A DNA stretch of 64,000 nt from positions 1,625,243-1,689,242 of the forward strand of contig CP070638.1 of assembly GCA_020354025.1 (NCBI GenBank), in the 5' to 3' direction. Numbering within the stretch: the stretch's first letter is position 1; every line of letters starts with the position of its first letter. This DNA comes from Fidelibacterota bacterium. GTDB lineage: Bacteria > Fidelibacterota > Marinisomatia > SCGC-AAA003-L08 > TS1B11. Positions 7,436 through 16,641 of this stretch are shown one piece after another. The position numbers were made by a program, and so were the translations under genes. The notes under the pieces were generated by a model that saw nothing but the letters and a program-made list of their open reading frames with translations, ran no database searches and was not told the origin of the DNA.

Positions 7436-9901
7436 TTAAAACTCCAATGTTACTCCCCCGGAAGGGATCATCTTAAACTGCAAGACCTTTTCTCTGGTAC
7501 CATCGTCCAGGTACGCGTAATTCAAAGGATTGTCGCGGTTGAATACATTCAGGATACCCAGGAATATAACCAGGTTCATCTTCTTATAATAGAACCGCTT
7601 ATTGAACATTATATCGAAACGCAGGAAATAGTCGTAGCGTTCGGTATTCAGAGCTTGGGATGTATAGTTATACCACTTGCGCAGATTATGGTCATAGACT
7701 TTTGGTGTATAGGGGGCACCCCCGATGTAGCGGATACGGAAGCTGGCTTCAAACTCGTCGGAAGGCCAGAAAGGTAGGAATGACAACGCTCCAAACCAGA
7801 AAGTATCCTTAATGCGATTATACCAGTCGTAATCCATGTACTTGATCTTATAACCGCCAATAATGGTCAGCATATCGCCATAATCATAATCCCAGGGATA
7901 GGTGCGCTTTTCGCCTGGATAGCGCGGATCATATCCCTCGGCCACCGACCGGGCGTAGCTCAACGTCCCATACCAGTGGCTGGAGAACTTCTTCTGGACG
8001 AACAGCTCAATACCGTAAGCGTGCCCCGCCCCGGCGTTCACCCAACCACCATGAGTATCGGTCGTATCCAGGGTCGTCAAGGCGTCGGAAATGGCCATAT
8101 CGTCGTAAGCGCGATAATAGCCCTCCAGTGTGGTACGCACATCTTCACGGAACAGGAACTCCAGCCCCAAGACAGCCTGATCGGCATAGTAATTACGTAG
8201 ACGGTTGATTCCCTCCTCATCCTCGATAAGTTGATCGTAGTAGGGGGTCTGATAGTACCGGCCCGCGCTGGCATTCAGTTTCAACTTCTCCGACAGGTGA
8301 TAGGAAAGTCCCAGTCGCGGTGAGAATGTAACCGCTTTGGTAAGCTCCATATACTCGGCTCTGGCCCCCGCGATCAGCTCAAGACGAGCTGTCGGTTGCC
8401 AGTTGATTTGCCCGTAAAGCCCCGACCTCAGAACGCCATCCCGGGATCCCCGGCTCCAGGGTGCCCCATGATCAAGGGTATCCAGAGGCATCACCACCGC
8501 GTCGGATTTCTCATAGATATACTGGTAGAAGTAGTCCCTGGATACAGCCGCAGGCGTGGTTGAGGAGTCGGCAGCATAACCGTAAAGCACCTGGGGACTT
8601 GCGGCAGCCCAATCCGCATAATCCAGCGCGGTGTACTTAAGCTTGAAGCCCCCGCTCAACTCCAGACTGCGGTCTGGTATATAGACCCAGTCACCTTTCA
8701 GCGTAGTTTCAGTTTCGATATTGTCCTTCAGGTATTGATCAAAACGGGCTCCACTCTCACCAATCCTGTACATCTGCCAATCGAAGGTAGTCCGGCTGTG
8801 GCCCAGGGACAAAAGCGAATACCCTTTTAGCGAGAAAAGGTCTTTATAGGTCACACCCACAGTATACTGATTGCTCTCCATATTGACGTTATCAATCCCT
8901 TGGGCCTGGATCATCTTTTCACCTTCAATGGTGATAGCGTCCAGCATACCCAGAAAGTTGACCTTGAGCTTCTTCCGAGGGGTCAGATCAAACACCAGCT
9001 TCCCCTGAACGGTTGAATACCTGGGAACGGCCGAAATGCCTACCTCAACAGTCTGCATCACCAGGTCCAGAAAGGACTTGCTCAACGAGACCAGGTAGGA
9101 GCCTCTGTCTGTAAGAGGTCCCTCCATGAGGGCGCTTACCCCACCGATACCAAGATCGAGTTCGGCCATATGCCGTGTGCGGCTGCCTTCCCTCAGGGTC
9201 ACATCCATCACTGAAGATAGTCTGCCACCAAAACGGGCCGGAAAGGCACCGGCGTAGAAGTCGATGCGCTCCACAAATTCGGTCCTCACCGCCGTGATCG
9301 CTCCGCCATCGAAGCCCTGAATAGGGAAATGATTGGGATAGGGAATCTCCAGGTGGTCGATGACAAACAGGTTCTCACCAGGGCCGCCCCCCCGTACAAT
9401 AATCTCATTCGTATGGTCTCCGCCTGAAGCTACCGAGGGAAGGGCCTGCATCATCATCATCATATCATAGGAGCCTACCGGGTCAGAGCGCATCTCCTCG
9501 ATATCCACTGTCCGGGTGCTCACCACGGCGTCTTTCGCCCGCTCGAAGAAACCCGCCGTTATCGTCACGCCTTCACTCAATAGTATCGTTTCTTCAAGGG
9601 CCATGTTGAAGACTGTCTCCCTCTGAGGGACCACATGTATATTGGCTCGGGCCTGGGTCTTGTAACCCATCATCATTACCCGGATGGTGTAGCTGCCAAC
9701 GGGGATGTTGACAATCCTGAATCTGCCCTCCGCATCAGCAGCAGCTCCCAGGTTAGTACCCTCCAGGACGATATTTGCACCCACCAGGGGTTGGTGGGTA
9801 TCAATGTCGGTAATCTGCCCCGTCAGTGCACCCACACTCTGAGCACTCAGTCCTGAAAGCAAGAGCGCCGTACTGGCAAATAAGCAAGTGAGAATATTCA
9901 C
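7436..9901 (-). CDS. TonB-dependent receptor with carboxypeptidase-regulatory-like N-domain (copy 1)
   Basis: An outer-membrane receptor of about 821 residues. Order of parts: signal peptide (NILTCLFASTALLLSGLSAQ), a carboxypeptidase-regulatory-like beta-sandwich (GQITDIDTHQPLVGANIVLE), a plug domain (NEIIVRGGGPGENLFVIDHL) and a 22-strand-type barrel ending MIPSGGVTLEF. I chose the GTG at 9901: AAGGGA precedes it by six bases and the leader aligns there with the tandem paralogue. An upstream ATG at 9940 would add 13 charged residues. No SusD-like partner is adjacent, so the cargo is unknown. It is clearly a paralogue of the gene upstream, sharing long identical stretches from leader to C-terminus. 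A CRP/FNR-type palindrome lies 95 bases ahead of the start. Confidence 0.9.
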   Translation of the reverse strand: MNILTCLFASTALLLSGLSAQSVGALTGQITDIDTHQPLVGANIVLEGTNLGAAADAEGRFRIVNIPVGSYTIRVMMMGYKTQARANIHVVPQRETVFNMALEETILLSEGVTITAGFFERAKDAVVSTRTVDIEEMRSDPVGSYDMMMMMQALPSVASGGDHTNEIIVRGGGPGENLFVIDHLEIPYPNHFPIQGFDGGAITAVRTEFVERIDFYAGAFPARFGGRLSSVMDVTLREGSRTRHMAELDLGIGGVSALMEGPLTDRGSYLVSLSKSFLDLVMQTVEVGISAVPRYSTVQGKLVFDLTPRKKLKVNFLGMLDAITIEGEKMIQAQGIDNVNMESNQYTVGVTYKDLFSLKGYSLLSLGHSRTTFDWQMYRIGESGARFDQYLKDNIETETTLKGDWVYIPDRSLELSGGFKLKYTALDYADWAAASPQVLYGYAADSSTTPAAVSRDYFYQYIYEKSDAVVMPLDTLDHGAPWSRGSRDGVLRSGLYGQINWQPTARLELIAGARAEYMELTKAVTFSPRLGLSYHLSEKLKLNASAGRYYQTPYYDQLIEDEEGINRLRNYYADQAVLGLEFLFREDVRTTLEGYYRAYDDMAISDALTTLDTTDTHGGWVNAGAGHAYGIELFVQKKFSSHWYGTLSYARSVAEGYDPRYPGEKRTYPWDYDYGDMLTIIGGYKIKYMDYDWYNRIKDTFWFGALSFLPFWPSDEFEASFRIRYIGGAPYTPKVYDHNLRKWYNYTSQALNTERYDYFLRFDIMFNKRFYYKKMNLVIFLGILNVFNRDNPLNYAYLDDGTREKVLQFKMIPSGGVTLEF

Positions 9902-9973
9902 ACGAGTTCCCTTTTTAGCTGCTGTGACTCTGTCATACAATTCAAATCATTAGAGTCTGCCGCTCGTGGAAAG

Positions 9974-10062
9974 GTTGCCCGGGGTGAATTACGGTTGTGA
10001 CTTCAATCACATTAAAGGAAAACTGGACTCGATATCCGCTGAAACCACTTGTCCAGCTCGGG
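9974..10062. repeat. Duplicated receptor-upstream block, copy 1
   Basis: This block and 12627-12715 are near-copies containing the palindrome plus conserved flanks (AATTACGG before it, ATATCCGCT and CTTGTCCA after it on the plus strand). On the minus strand both can be read as L-x-E-L-D-K-x-F-x-R-I, so the repeat may also carry the tail of an ancestral upstream gene. It shows that the receptor duplication included its control region. Confidence 0.7.
9996..10011 (-). promoter_or_regulatory. CRP/FNR-family-type operator upstream of TonB receptor copy 1
   Basis: A perfect inverted repeat, TGTGA-N6-TCACA, with central bases CTTCAA on the plus strand. It matches the classical CRP half-sites exactly. 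It lies 95 bases before the chosen GTG, and the same 16 bases recur at the same distance from the paralogue. The binding protein is inferred; no crp-like gene is in the window. Confidence 0.6.
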
Positions 10063-10090
10063 CAAGGATATAATGACAGGCGATATTCGC

Positions 10091-12550
10091 CTAGAACTCC
10101 AGCGTCACGCCCCCTATCGGAAAAGTCTTAAACTGCAACACCATTTCTCTGGTGCCATCTTCATAGTATTGCCAGTCCCAAGGATTGTCTCGGTTGAAAA
10201 CGTTCATGATATCCCAGAAGGCCACCAGGTTCATCTTCTTAAAATAGAAGCGCTGGAGCAGCATGATATCAAAGCGGAAATAGTGGCCGAAACGCTCCGT
10301 GTTCCATTCCTGATCCCCATAAGTATACCATCGGCGTACGTTGTGATTATAAATCCTCGGTGTATAAGGCCTACCGCCGACGTAGCGGGCGCGGAAACTC
10401 GCCTCGAACTCATCGGCAGGCCAGAATGGGAGCCACGAGAACATACCAAACCAGAACTTATCCTTCATGCGGCGATACCAGTCGTAGTCCATATACCTGA
10501 TCTTGTAGCCACCGATAAGGCTCATCACGTCGCCGAAGTCATAATCCCAAGGATAGGTCTTATCCTCTCCCGGATAGCGGGGATCGATTCCTTCGGCCAC
10601 AGACTTGGAATAGCTGAGCGTCCCATACCAGTGGCTGGAGAACTTCTTCTGGATGAAGAACTCAACGCCGTAGGAATGCCCGGCACCCGCGTTGACCCAA
10701 CTCCCGAAATCGTCGCTGGTGTCCCTGGTAGTGCTGGCGTGAGGAATCACCATATCGTCGTAGGTCTTGCCATAGATTTCAAGGGTGGCCCGTACGTCTT
10801 CCCGCAGCAGATATTCCAGCCCCAACACGCCCTGATCGGCATAAAAATTCTTAAGGGAATCCGTTTTCACTCCTCCGGAAAAGAGCTGGTCATAGTAGGG
10901 CGACTGATAATACCGGCCTGCACTCGCATTTAGCTTCAGCTTGTCAGTCAGGCTGTAGGATATACTCAGTCGGGGTGAAAAGTTGGCGGCCCCGGTAAAT
11001 TCCATGTGCTCGATCCTGCCACCCAGGATCAGTGCCAGGCGGGCCTGTGGCTGCCAGCGAACCTGTCCATAAAAGCCGATTTTCAGAAAACTGGGTTGGT
11101 AAGTCCGGCTCCAGGGATTTCCGTCAAGCAGCGTATCGAAGGGAACAACCACAGCCCGGGGATTATGGAATATATGATCATTAAAATACTCCCGCGATAC
11201 TACTTCAGGCATTGTCAGGGAGTCGGGCGCATAGCCGTAGAGGACAAGGGGTTCACCGGCGTAGCTATCGAGATAGTCAAGCACCACGTGCTTGAGATTA
11301 AATCCACTACCAAGCTCCAGGCTTGGATTGAGTTTATAAAACCAGTCCCCTTTCAGCGTGGTTTCGATCTCGACATCGTCCTTGTTGAAATAATCATTGC
11401 GCTCACTATTCGCGAGAATTTTATACACATCGACGTCAAAACGAGTCCTGCTCTGACCAAGCGACAGAAGAAAATGACCGTTCTGCGAGAAAAGATCTTT
11501 ATAGGTCAGTCCCAGGGTGTACTGGTTGCTGCCGAAGTCCACATTTTCGGCGCCCCTGGTTTGCGGTGTACCCTCCTCCTCGATTACAATAGCATCGATC
11601 CCCCCCAGAAAGTTGAACAGGAGCTTGCGTCTGTGGTCCAGATCATAGGCCACCTTAGCCTGGGCCGTCCAGTACTGAGGGACCGCCATAAGACCTGTCT
11701 GGCGTATCACCAGATCCAGGAATGAGCGGTTCAAGGCAGCCAGGTAGGAGCCCTTGTCTGTGATAGGCCCTTCTACGAGAAGTCCGGCTCCGGACATGTT
11801 TAAATTGAATTCCGCCAAGTGCCGGCTCCGGCGGCCTTCTCTCAAGGTTACATCCATGACCGAGGAAAGCTTATCCCCGTAGCGGGCGGAGAAGGCACCG
11901 GCATAAAAGTCAATGCGATCGATGAAAGCCGTATTCACCGTAGTTACCGGACCTCCGCCCAATCCTTGGTTCGAAAAATGATTTGGATAGGGTATTTCCA
12001 GGTGGTCCATAATAAACAGGTTTTCACCGGGGTGTCCTCCCCGGATAATGATCTCATTCGTCTGGTCAGCATCCGAAGACACTGATGGGAGTGCCTGCAT
12101 CATCCGCAAAATATCGTAGGCACCCACAGGATCGGAGCGTATTTCCTCGATATTTACCGTTCGAGTACTCACCATGGCATCCTTCGCCCGCTCGAAGAAA
12201 CCTGCCGTGACCGTGACGCCTTCAACTTCCAACACTGTTGGTTCCAGGGCAATATTAAGGATGGTCTCCCTTTGAGGAACCACGTGCACATTCGCCCGCG
12301 CCTGGGCCTTGTAGCCCATCATCATTACCCGGACGGTGTAGCTACCGACGGGGATATTGACAATCCTGAATTTGCCTTGCGCATCAGCGGCAGCTCCCAA
12401 GGTGGTCCCTTCCAATATGACGTTTGCCCCCACCAGGGGTTGATGGGTGTCAATGTCAGTAATCTGCCCAGCTAAAGAGCCGACAATCTGGCCTTGCAGC
12501 ACTGCAGCGAAAAGGGGAATAGCGAAAAATAAGCAGGTTGTCGTTTTCAT
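10091..12550 (-). CDS. TonB-dependent receptor with carboxypeptidase-regulatory-like N-domain (copy 2)
   Basis: An 819-residue paralogue of the next receptor, with the same parts: signal peptide (TTCLFFAIPLFAAVLQGQ), regulatory-like domain, plug (NEIIIRGGHPGENLFIMDHL) and barrel ending FPIGGVTLEF. The ATG at 12550 has AGGATAGT just before it. The leaders, plugs and last barrel strands of the two proteins are very similar. They diverge more in mid-barrel segments, as expected if surface loops evolved to different ligands. The gene is first in the pair and the duplicated control block lies directly upstream. It might transport glycans or metal chelates; nothing in the sequence decides. Confidence 0.9.
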   Translation of the reverse strand: MKTTTCLFFAIPLFAAVLQGQIVGSLAGQITDIDTHQPLVGANVILEGTTLGAAADAQGKFRIVNIPVGSYTVRVMMMGYKAQARANVHVVPQRETILNIALEPTVLEVEGVTVTAGFFERAKDAMVSTRTVNIEEIRSDPVGAYDILRMMQALPSVSSDADQTNEIIIRGGHPGENLFIMDHLEIPYPNHFSNQGLGGGPVTTVNTAFIDRIDFYAGAFSARYGDKLSSVMDVTLREGRRSRHLAEFNLNMSGAGLLVEGPITDKGSYLAALNRSFLDLVIRQTGLMAVPQYWTAQAKVAYDLDHRRKLLFNFLGGIDAIVIEEEGTPQTRGAENVDFGSNQYTLGLTYKDLFSQNGHFLLSLGQSRTRFDVDVYKILANSERNDYFNKDDVEIETTLKGDWFYKLNPSLELGSGFNLKHVVLDYLDSYAGEPLVLYGYAPDSLTMPEVVSREYFNDHIFHNPRAVVVPFDTLLDGNPWSRTYQPSFLKIGFYGQVRWQPQARLALILGGRIEHMEFTGAANFSPRLSISYSLTDKLKLNASAGRYYQSPYYDQLFSGGVKTDSLKNFYADQGVLGLEYLLREDVRATLEIYGKTYDDMVIPHASTTRDTSDDFGSWVNAGAGHSYGVEFFIQKKFSSHWYGTLSYSKSVAEGIDPRYPGEDKTYPWDYDFGDVMSLIGGYKIRYMDYDWYRRMKDKFWFGMFSWLPFWPADEFEASFRARYVGGRPYTPRIYNHNVRRWYTYGDQEWNTERFGHYFRFDIMLLQRFYFKKMNLVAFWDIMNVFNRDNPWDWQYYEDGTREMVLQFKTFPIGGVTLEF

Positions 12551-12626
12551 ACTATCCTATAAAAATACTCGTATTTAACATCTACGATGTTGTACCAAGC
12601 TTCCGACCCTACTACTGTAGAAAAAG

Positions 12627-12715
12627 TTGTCAGGGGGAAATTACGGCTGTGACTTCAATCACAATAGGGGAAAGCTGTACCCTATATCCGCTTGAAGCGC
12701 TTGTCCAACTCGTGC
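12627..12715. repeat. Duplicated receptor-upstream block, copy 2
   Basis: Partner of the block at 9974-10062. On the minus strand it can be read as an open stretch (PDDLPIVVNLCLHELDKRF, then KRI and a stop) without a usable start, which suggests a truncated gene end that was duplicated with the receptor promoter. Confidence 0.6.
12648..12663 (-). promoter_or_regulatory. CRP/FNR-family-type operator upstream of TonB receptor copy 2
   Basis: The same perfect TGTGA-N6-TCACA palindrome as at 9996-10011, with identical central bases, 98 bases before the ATG at 12550. Conserved sequence and spacing in both copies, amid diverged flanks, argue for selection on the site. Confidence 0.6.
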
Positions 12716-12877
12716 AGGCAAAGGTTTACCACGATGGGCAAGTCGTCAGGGCCCCGCTGAACCGGAAAAAACTGAGAACTGGATCGTCATATCCCTTGAA
12801 ATGTCTGCAGCCCGCCTATATATTCGTGTAAACCTATTCCGCTGATTCCATCCTCGGTTCTTCCAGAGAGCAGTCGG

Positions 12878-12891
12878 AATCGAAACCGATT
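12878..12891. promoter_or_regulatory. Small inverted repeat before the Tat-exported oxidoreductase gene
   Basis: AATCG-AAAC-CGATT lies 20 bases ahead of the start codon and just before the ribosome site. Position and symmetry would suit a repressor operator. The arms are only five bases, so chance is possible. Confidence 0.25.
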
Positions 12892-12910
12892 TCACTTAAG
12901 GAGGCTTGCC

Positions 12911-14148
12911 ATGTCCCGTCAAAATCATTCCTCGGATGATCCCAAATCTAATCGTTCCATGAACCGCCGCCAGTTCATTACAGGGGTGGGGGCGGCCGCG
13001 CTATCTGTTTCCATAATGAAACCGAGCCTGGTGAAGGGGTACACTGCTGCTTCAAAGATACCTGTTGGCCTTATCGGTTGTGGCAACAGGGGCAGATGGA
13101 TTGCCGACCTATTGGAAAACACGGTGGTTTCAAGATTACAGCCGTGGCCGATTATTTCAAAGACCGCGCCGATCTCGCTGGTGAGCAATTCAAGGTCTCA
13201 AGGAAGCGCCGGTACACGAATCTATCCGCCTATAAGAGCCTCATTGAAAATGGTGGGGTTGAGGCCGTCGCCATTGAGAGTCCCCCATATTTCCATCCTG
13301 AACAGGCAGCAGCAGCAATTGAGGCCGGGAAGCATGTCTATCTAGCAAAGCCAGCTGCCGTAGACGTACCAGGGTGCCAGACTATCGAAGAGAACGGCAA
13401 GAAAGCCACAGCAGCCAATCTGGTTTTCCTGGTGGATTTCCAGACAAGGAATAACGGTTTTTTCCAGGAAGCAGTAAAACGAGCCCAATACGGTGACATC
13501 GGGGTTCCCATGTACGGTGATGCCAACTTCCTTTCCGGCAGTGTGGGCCTGGTGACCGACCCCGGTGGCCCGGAAGAGACCTTGAGAAACTGGATGTCTA
13601 ACAAGCTGCTGTCCGGGGATGTCATCGTCGAGCAGTCTATCCACTCCATTGATGTCGCTACATGGATTCTGGATGAACACCCCCTTTCGGCCTACGGTCT
13701 CAGCGCTCGCAATACTGAATATGAAGATCCCAATGATTATTCCCACTATTTTACCGTGAATTACCTGTTCCCAGATGATGTATCCATCATCTTCTCTGGC
13801 AAACGTGGTGGAAAGGGTGCCGGTGATATCTTGTGCCGGATCTTTGGCACTAAGGGCACTATCGATACCCATTATATGGGGCAGGTTAGTATCAGTGGCG
13901 ACACCCCTTATAAAGGTGGAAATACTTTCAATATTTATACAGAGGGAGCCGTCAATAATATCGCCACCTTCCATGATAATATCACCAAGGAACGCTACAC
14001 CAACACAACTGTTGGTCAGAGCGTACGCAGCAACCTGGCTGCCATTCTAGGGCGCATGTCTGCTTACACCAGGGAAGAGGTGACCTGGGATGAGATGCTT
14101 GCCAAAGGTGATAAATGGGTAGCTGACCTTTCTGGACTTAAGAGCTGA
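12911..14148 (+). pseudogene. Tat-exported Gfo/Idh/MocA-family oxidoreductase, interrupted by a one-base frameshift
   Basis: The first frame gives a twin-arginine leader (MNRRQFITGVGAAALSVSIM) and the start of a Rossmann fold (VGLIGCGNRGR). At 13116-13119 there are four A where five would keep the frame. After that the protein continues in the preceding frame (KHGGFKITAVADYFKDR...) to a stop at 14146-14148. The downstream part has the Gfo/Idh/MocA substrate half, including the Lys of GKHVYLAKPAAVD and the SIHSIDVATWILD stretch. A strong AAGGAGG ribosome site precedes the ATG. The repaired protein would be about 412 residues. The lesion may be a sequencing error in a homopolymer or true decay. 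Relatives oxidise sugars or cyclitols with bound NAD(P) in the periplasm. Confidence 0.85.
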
Positions 14149-14210
14149 TAGCAATACCGGGAAGACCAATAGCGTATAGCATCGACACAGCTGTTGCCAT
14201 TCTCCTCCTT

Positions 14211-14942
14211 GTGTCCGGATGCTCTCGCTCCGGCGGCGAAATCGAAGATCCAGCCGCCGTATACATCAATTCCATTGGAATGGAGCTGGCATTTATCTCC
14301 GCCGGGACTTTCGCGATGGGAAGTCCCGACACAGAGCGAGGCCACCAGGCAGATGAAAGTCTTCACCAGGTAACCCTCTCACAGCCCTTCCGGATGGGTA
14401 CCAAAGAGGTAACCCAAGCCCAGTGGCTGGGGATTATGCCTCATAACCGGAGCAATTTTCCTGGCGAACACCTGCCAGTCGAGAAAATCTCCTGGCGTGA
14501 GGCTGTAGCCTTTTGCGAGAAATTATCTGAGCGGGAAGGGCATAAATACCGGCTGCCAACGGAGGCTGAGTGGGAATATGCCTGTCGGGCCGGTACTGAA
14601 GGCCCCTTCAGCGGCGGGGAAAGCCTGGACAGTCTGGGGTGGTACCAGCGAAACAGCAACCGGCGCTCACACGAGCCTGGTTTAAAAATCCCCAATGCCT
14701 GGGGTCTTTACGATATGCATGGCAATGTCTCCGAGTGGTGCCTTGATTTCTATCAGGCGGAATATCCAGAGGATGCCATCATTGATCCTGTAGGCCCAGC
14801 GAAAGGCAGCAGCCGGGTAATCCGTGGCGGATCATGGGGCTATTTTGACAAGGCTTGCCGCAGTGGAGCGCGGAGCAGTGCACCGGAGTCCTACCAGTTC
14901 GTACAGACGGGTTTCAGGGTCGTTGTAGAACTTGGCCACTGA
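14211..14942 (+). CDS. FGE-sulfatase (SUMF1-like) domain lipoprotein
   Basis: The domain is the formylglycine-generating-enzyme/sulfatase-modifying fold: MELAFISAGTFAMGSPDTE, RLPTEAEWEYACRAGTEGPF, DMHGNVSEWCLD, RVIRGGSWG and GFRVV. The catalytic cysteine pair of true FGEs is not complete: ACRSGARSS keeps only one, so this is more likely a binding or accessory protein. The GTG at 14211 cuts a signal peptide in half: in the same frame the upstream codons read TAVAILLLVSGCS, an excellent lipobox. The frame is open back to 14142, and the only upstream candidates are non-ATG codons (for example CTG at 14145, overlapping the previous stop). So the true start is uncertain. It follows the Tat oxidoreductase closely and is probably co-transcribed. 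Confidence 0.8.
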   Translation: MSGCSRSGGEIEDPAAVYINSIGMELAFISAGTFAMGSPDTERGHQADESLHQVTLSQPFRMGTKEVTQAQWLGIMPHNRSNFPGEHLPVEKISWREAVAFCEKLSEREGHKYRLPTEAEWEYACRAGTEGPFSGGESLDSLGWYQRNSNRRSHEPGLKIPNAWGLYDMHGNVSEWCLDFYQAEYPEDAIIDPVGPAKGSSRVIRGGSWGYFDKACRSGARSSAPESYQFVQTGFRVVVELGH

Positions 14943-15359
14943 GGGATGAGGGCCTTCTTGTGAAGAAAGGTCAGTAAGCCCTCTATATGAGAAATGGAAT
15001 GGTGATATTGCGCGTATAGTCCAGTCCAATATCAATACACCGACCAGGACAAACAAGAGCGTATTATTCCTGCCAAGAGGAACCGGTCTCATGAGGCGGG
15101 AATCCGCCAGTTGGCTCTGTGGTTTGAATCGAGAATACTCCTAGAACAAGGCTTGGAAATATCCAAGCATATATATATCTTTAAGGGTCAGTTAATCATA
15201 GTTTCGGTAGAATGTTCGAAGTGCGTTCGTATACTCCGTGTTCGATATTAAATATTCACGTGATGTTTATGTTAATGGGCGATGATCATCCTTTTGTCCG
15301 TTCCCTTACTGGATTACATTTGGTAATACTTTATAACACAGTTAATTAGGAGAATCATA
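14943..15359. other. Intergenic region before the MFS-oxidoreductase-methyltransferase cluster
   Basis: About 417 bases, AT-rich toward the right, that should hold the promoter of the downstream plus-strand cluster. Near 14949-14986 an imperfect hairpin (AGGGC ... GCCCT with an inner CTTC/GAAG stem) could end the upstream transcript, but it has no T-run. A clear inverted repeat is listed separately at 15151-15168. A minus-strand frame (15092 downward) starts with a membrane-like stretch but overlaps the FGE gene, and I do not call it. Confidence 0.5.
15151..15168. promoter_or_regulatory. Inverted repeat, candidate operator for the catabolic cluster
   Basis: GCTTGGA-AATA-TCCAAGC, perfect seven-base arms, about 190 bases before the MFS gene and followed by alternating AT. 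It could bind a dimeric repressor. It lacks a T-run, so it is not an intrinsic terminator. Confidence 0.35.
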
Positions 15360-16577
15360 ATGAGCGTCAAATTACGTTTAAGTGTGATGATGTTCCTCCA
15401 GTATGCTATATGGGGTTCCTGGTTCCCGGTATTATCAGCGTATATGCAGAACGACCTGGGATTCAGCGGTACACAGATAGGCTTCATTTACAGTCTACTA
15501 CCGCTGGCCACCATAATATCCCCCTTTATCGCTGGTCAGATAGCGGACCGCTATTTCTCCACTGAAAAATTCATTGCTTTGTTACAGTTGGTCGGAGGGG
15601 CTTTTCTAATCCTGACTGCCTCAACGACTGACTACAAATCGATGATCTGGCTAATGCTGATCTACTGCCTCTTATATGCTCCCACCCTAGCCTTAACTAA
15701 TTCCATTGCGATGATAAACCTGGACAATTCTGAAAAAGAATTCGGGATCATCCGGGTATGGGGCACGATAGGCTGGATAGTAGCCGGTCTGTGCCTGGCC
15801 TTCTGGCGTAGCCTGGCGGAGGCGCAGCAGGTCATCTCATTACAGGGAGATACTCTAGTTCTCGCTGGGATTTTCTCAGTTCTGATGGGCTTGCTTTCCT
15901 TCGGTCTGCCACATACACCACCACGTAAAGAAGGCACTAATCCCTGGGCCTTTCTGGAAGCCCTGAAAATGCTGAAAAACGTAAACATCGCCATCTTCTT
16001 CCTCATCGCTTTTGTCGTGGCCACGGAATTGCAGTTCTATTATGTCCTGACCGCGCCTTTCCTCACTTCAGACCAGATCGGCATTGCCGATACGAAGGTA
16101 TCTGCCTGGATGGTAATAGCCCAGTTGGCAGAAATCATCGTTATGGCTATTTTATTGCCGCGTTTCCTGCCGAAATACGGTATTCGTAAGGTTATGACTA
16201 TGGGTATTGTTGCCTGGCCTCTACGGTACGCAGTTTTCGCCATTGGAGGACCCGTCTGGTTGGTGATAGCGTCGCTGGCGCTGCACGGATTCTGCTATGT
16301 TTTCTTTTTTACTGCTGCTTTCATCTATGTGGATGAAATTGCACCCGAAGACATTCGCCATTCCGCCCAGAGCCTCATCACGCTGACCGTGATCGGCTTC
16401 GGTATGTATTTTGGAAGTCTTTTTGCAGGCTGGGTGCAAACCCTATTTACCAGCGTTGAACTTGGAACAAATTGGACCGGTGTATTTCTGGTTCCATTTT
16501 TCCTGACACTGCTCTGCGCCTTGGCATTCCTGGTCTTTTTCAAAGAAGACAAGAAGGAAAGTCTGGAACAGGCCTGA
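15360..16577 (+). CDS. MFS permease, nucleoside:H+ symporter (NHS/NupG-like) family
   Basis: A 405-residue inner-membrane carrier with about twelve hydrophobic segments. The opening ([20 protein letters not shown]) and GQIADRYFS loop match the nucleoside/H+ symporter branch of the major facilitator superfamily (NupG, XapB). In gene clusters with Gfo/Idh/MocA oxidoreductases, members of this branch often import sugars or cyclitols rather than nucleosides. The substrate here is inferred to be that of the next three genes. AGGAG seven bases upstream supports the ATG. A 64-base gap separates it from the oxidoreductase. Confidence 0.85.
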   Translation: MSVKLRLSVMMFLQYAIWGSWFPVLSAYMQNDLGFSGTQIGFIYSLLPLATIISPFIAGQIADRYFSTEKFIALLQLVGGAFLILTASTTDYKSMIWLMLIYCLLYAPTLALTNSIAMINLDNSEKEFGIIRVWGTIGWIVAGLCLAFWRSLAEAQQVISLQGDTLVLAGIFSVLMGLLSFGLPHTPPRKEGTNPWAFLEALKMLKNVNIAIFFLIAFVVATELQFYYVLTAPFLTSDQIGIADTKVSAWMVIAQLAEIIVMAILLPRFLPKYGIRKVMTMGIVAWPLRYAVFAIGGPVWLVIASLALHGFCYVFFFTAAFIYVDEIAPEDIRHSAQSLITLTVIGFGMYFGSLFAGWVQTLFTSVELGTNWTGVFLVPFFLTLLCALAFLVFFKEDKKESLEQA

Positions 16578-16641
16578 CAAAAAAGGCTGGCCTTCTGGAT
16601 GGCTGGTATACAAACCTTCACAGGAAAAGGAGGATAGTATC

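Noticed and set aside
13112-13122. Programmed -1 frameshift in the Tat oxidoreductase
   Set aside because: The site (TTG GAA AAC) is not an X XXY YYZ slippery heptamer, and I see no stimulatory hairpin close behind. A lost A is simpler.
14832-15092. Minus-strand 86-codon frame beginning with a membrane-like stretch (NNTLLFVLVGVLILDW)
   Set aside because: Two thirds of it overlaps the convincing FGE-domain gene on the other strand, and no ribosome site or homologue is recognisable. It may be a chance hydrophobic run.
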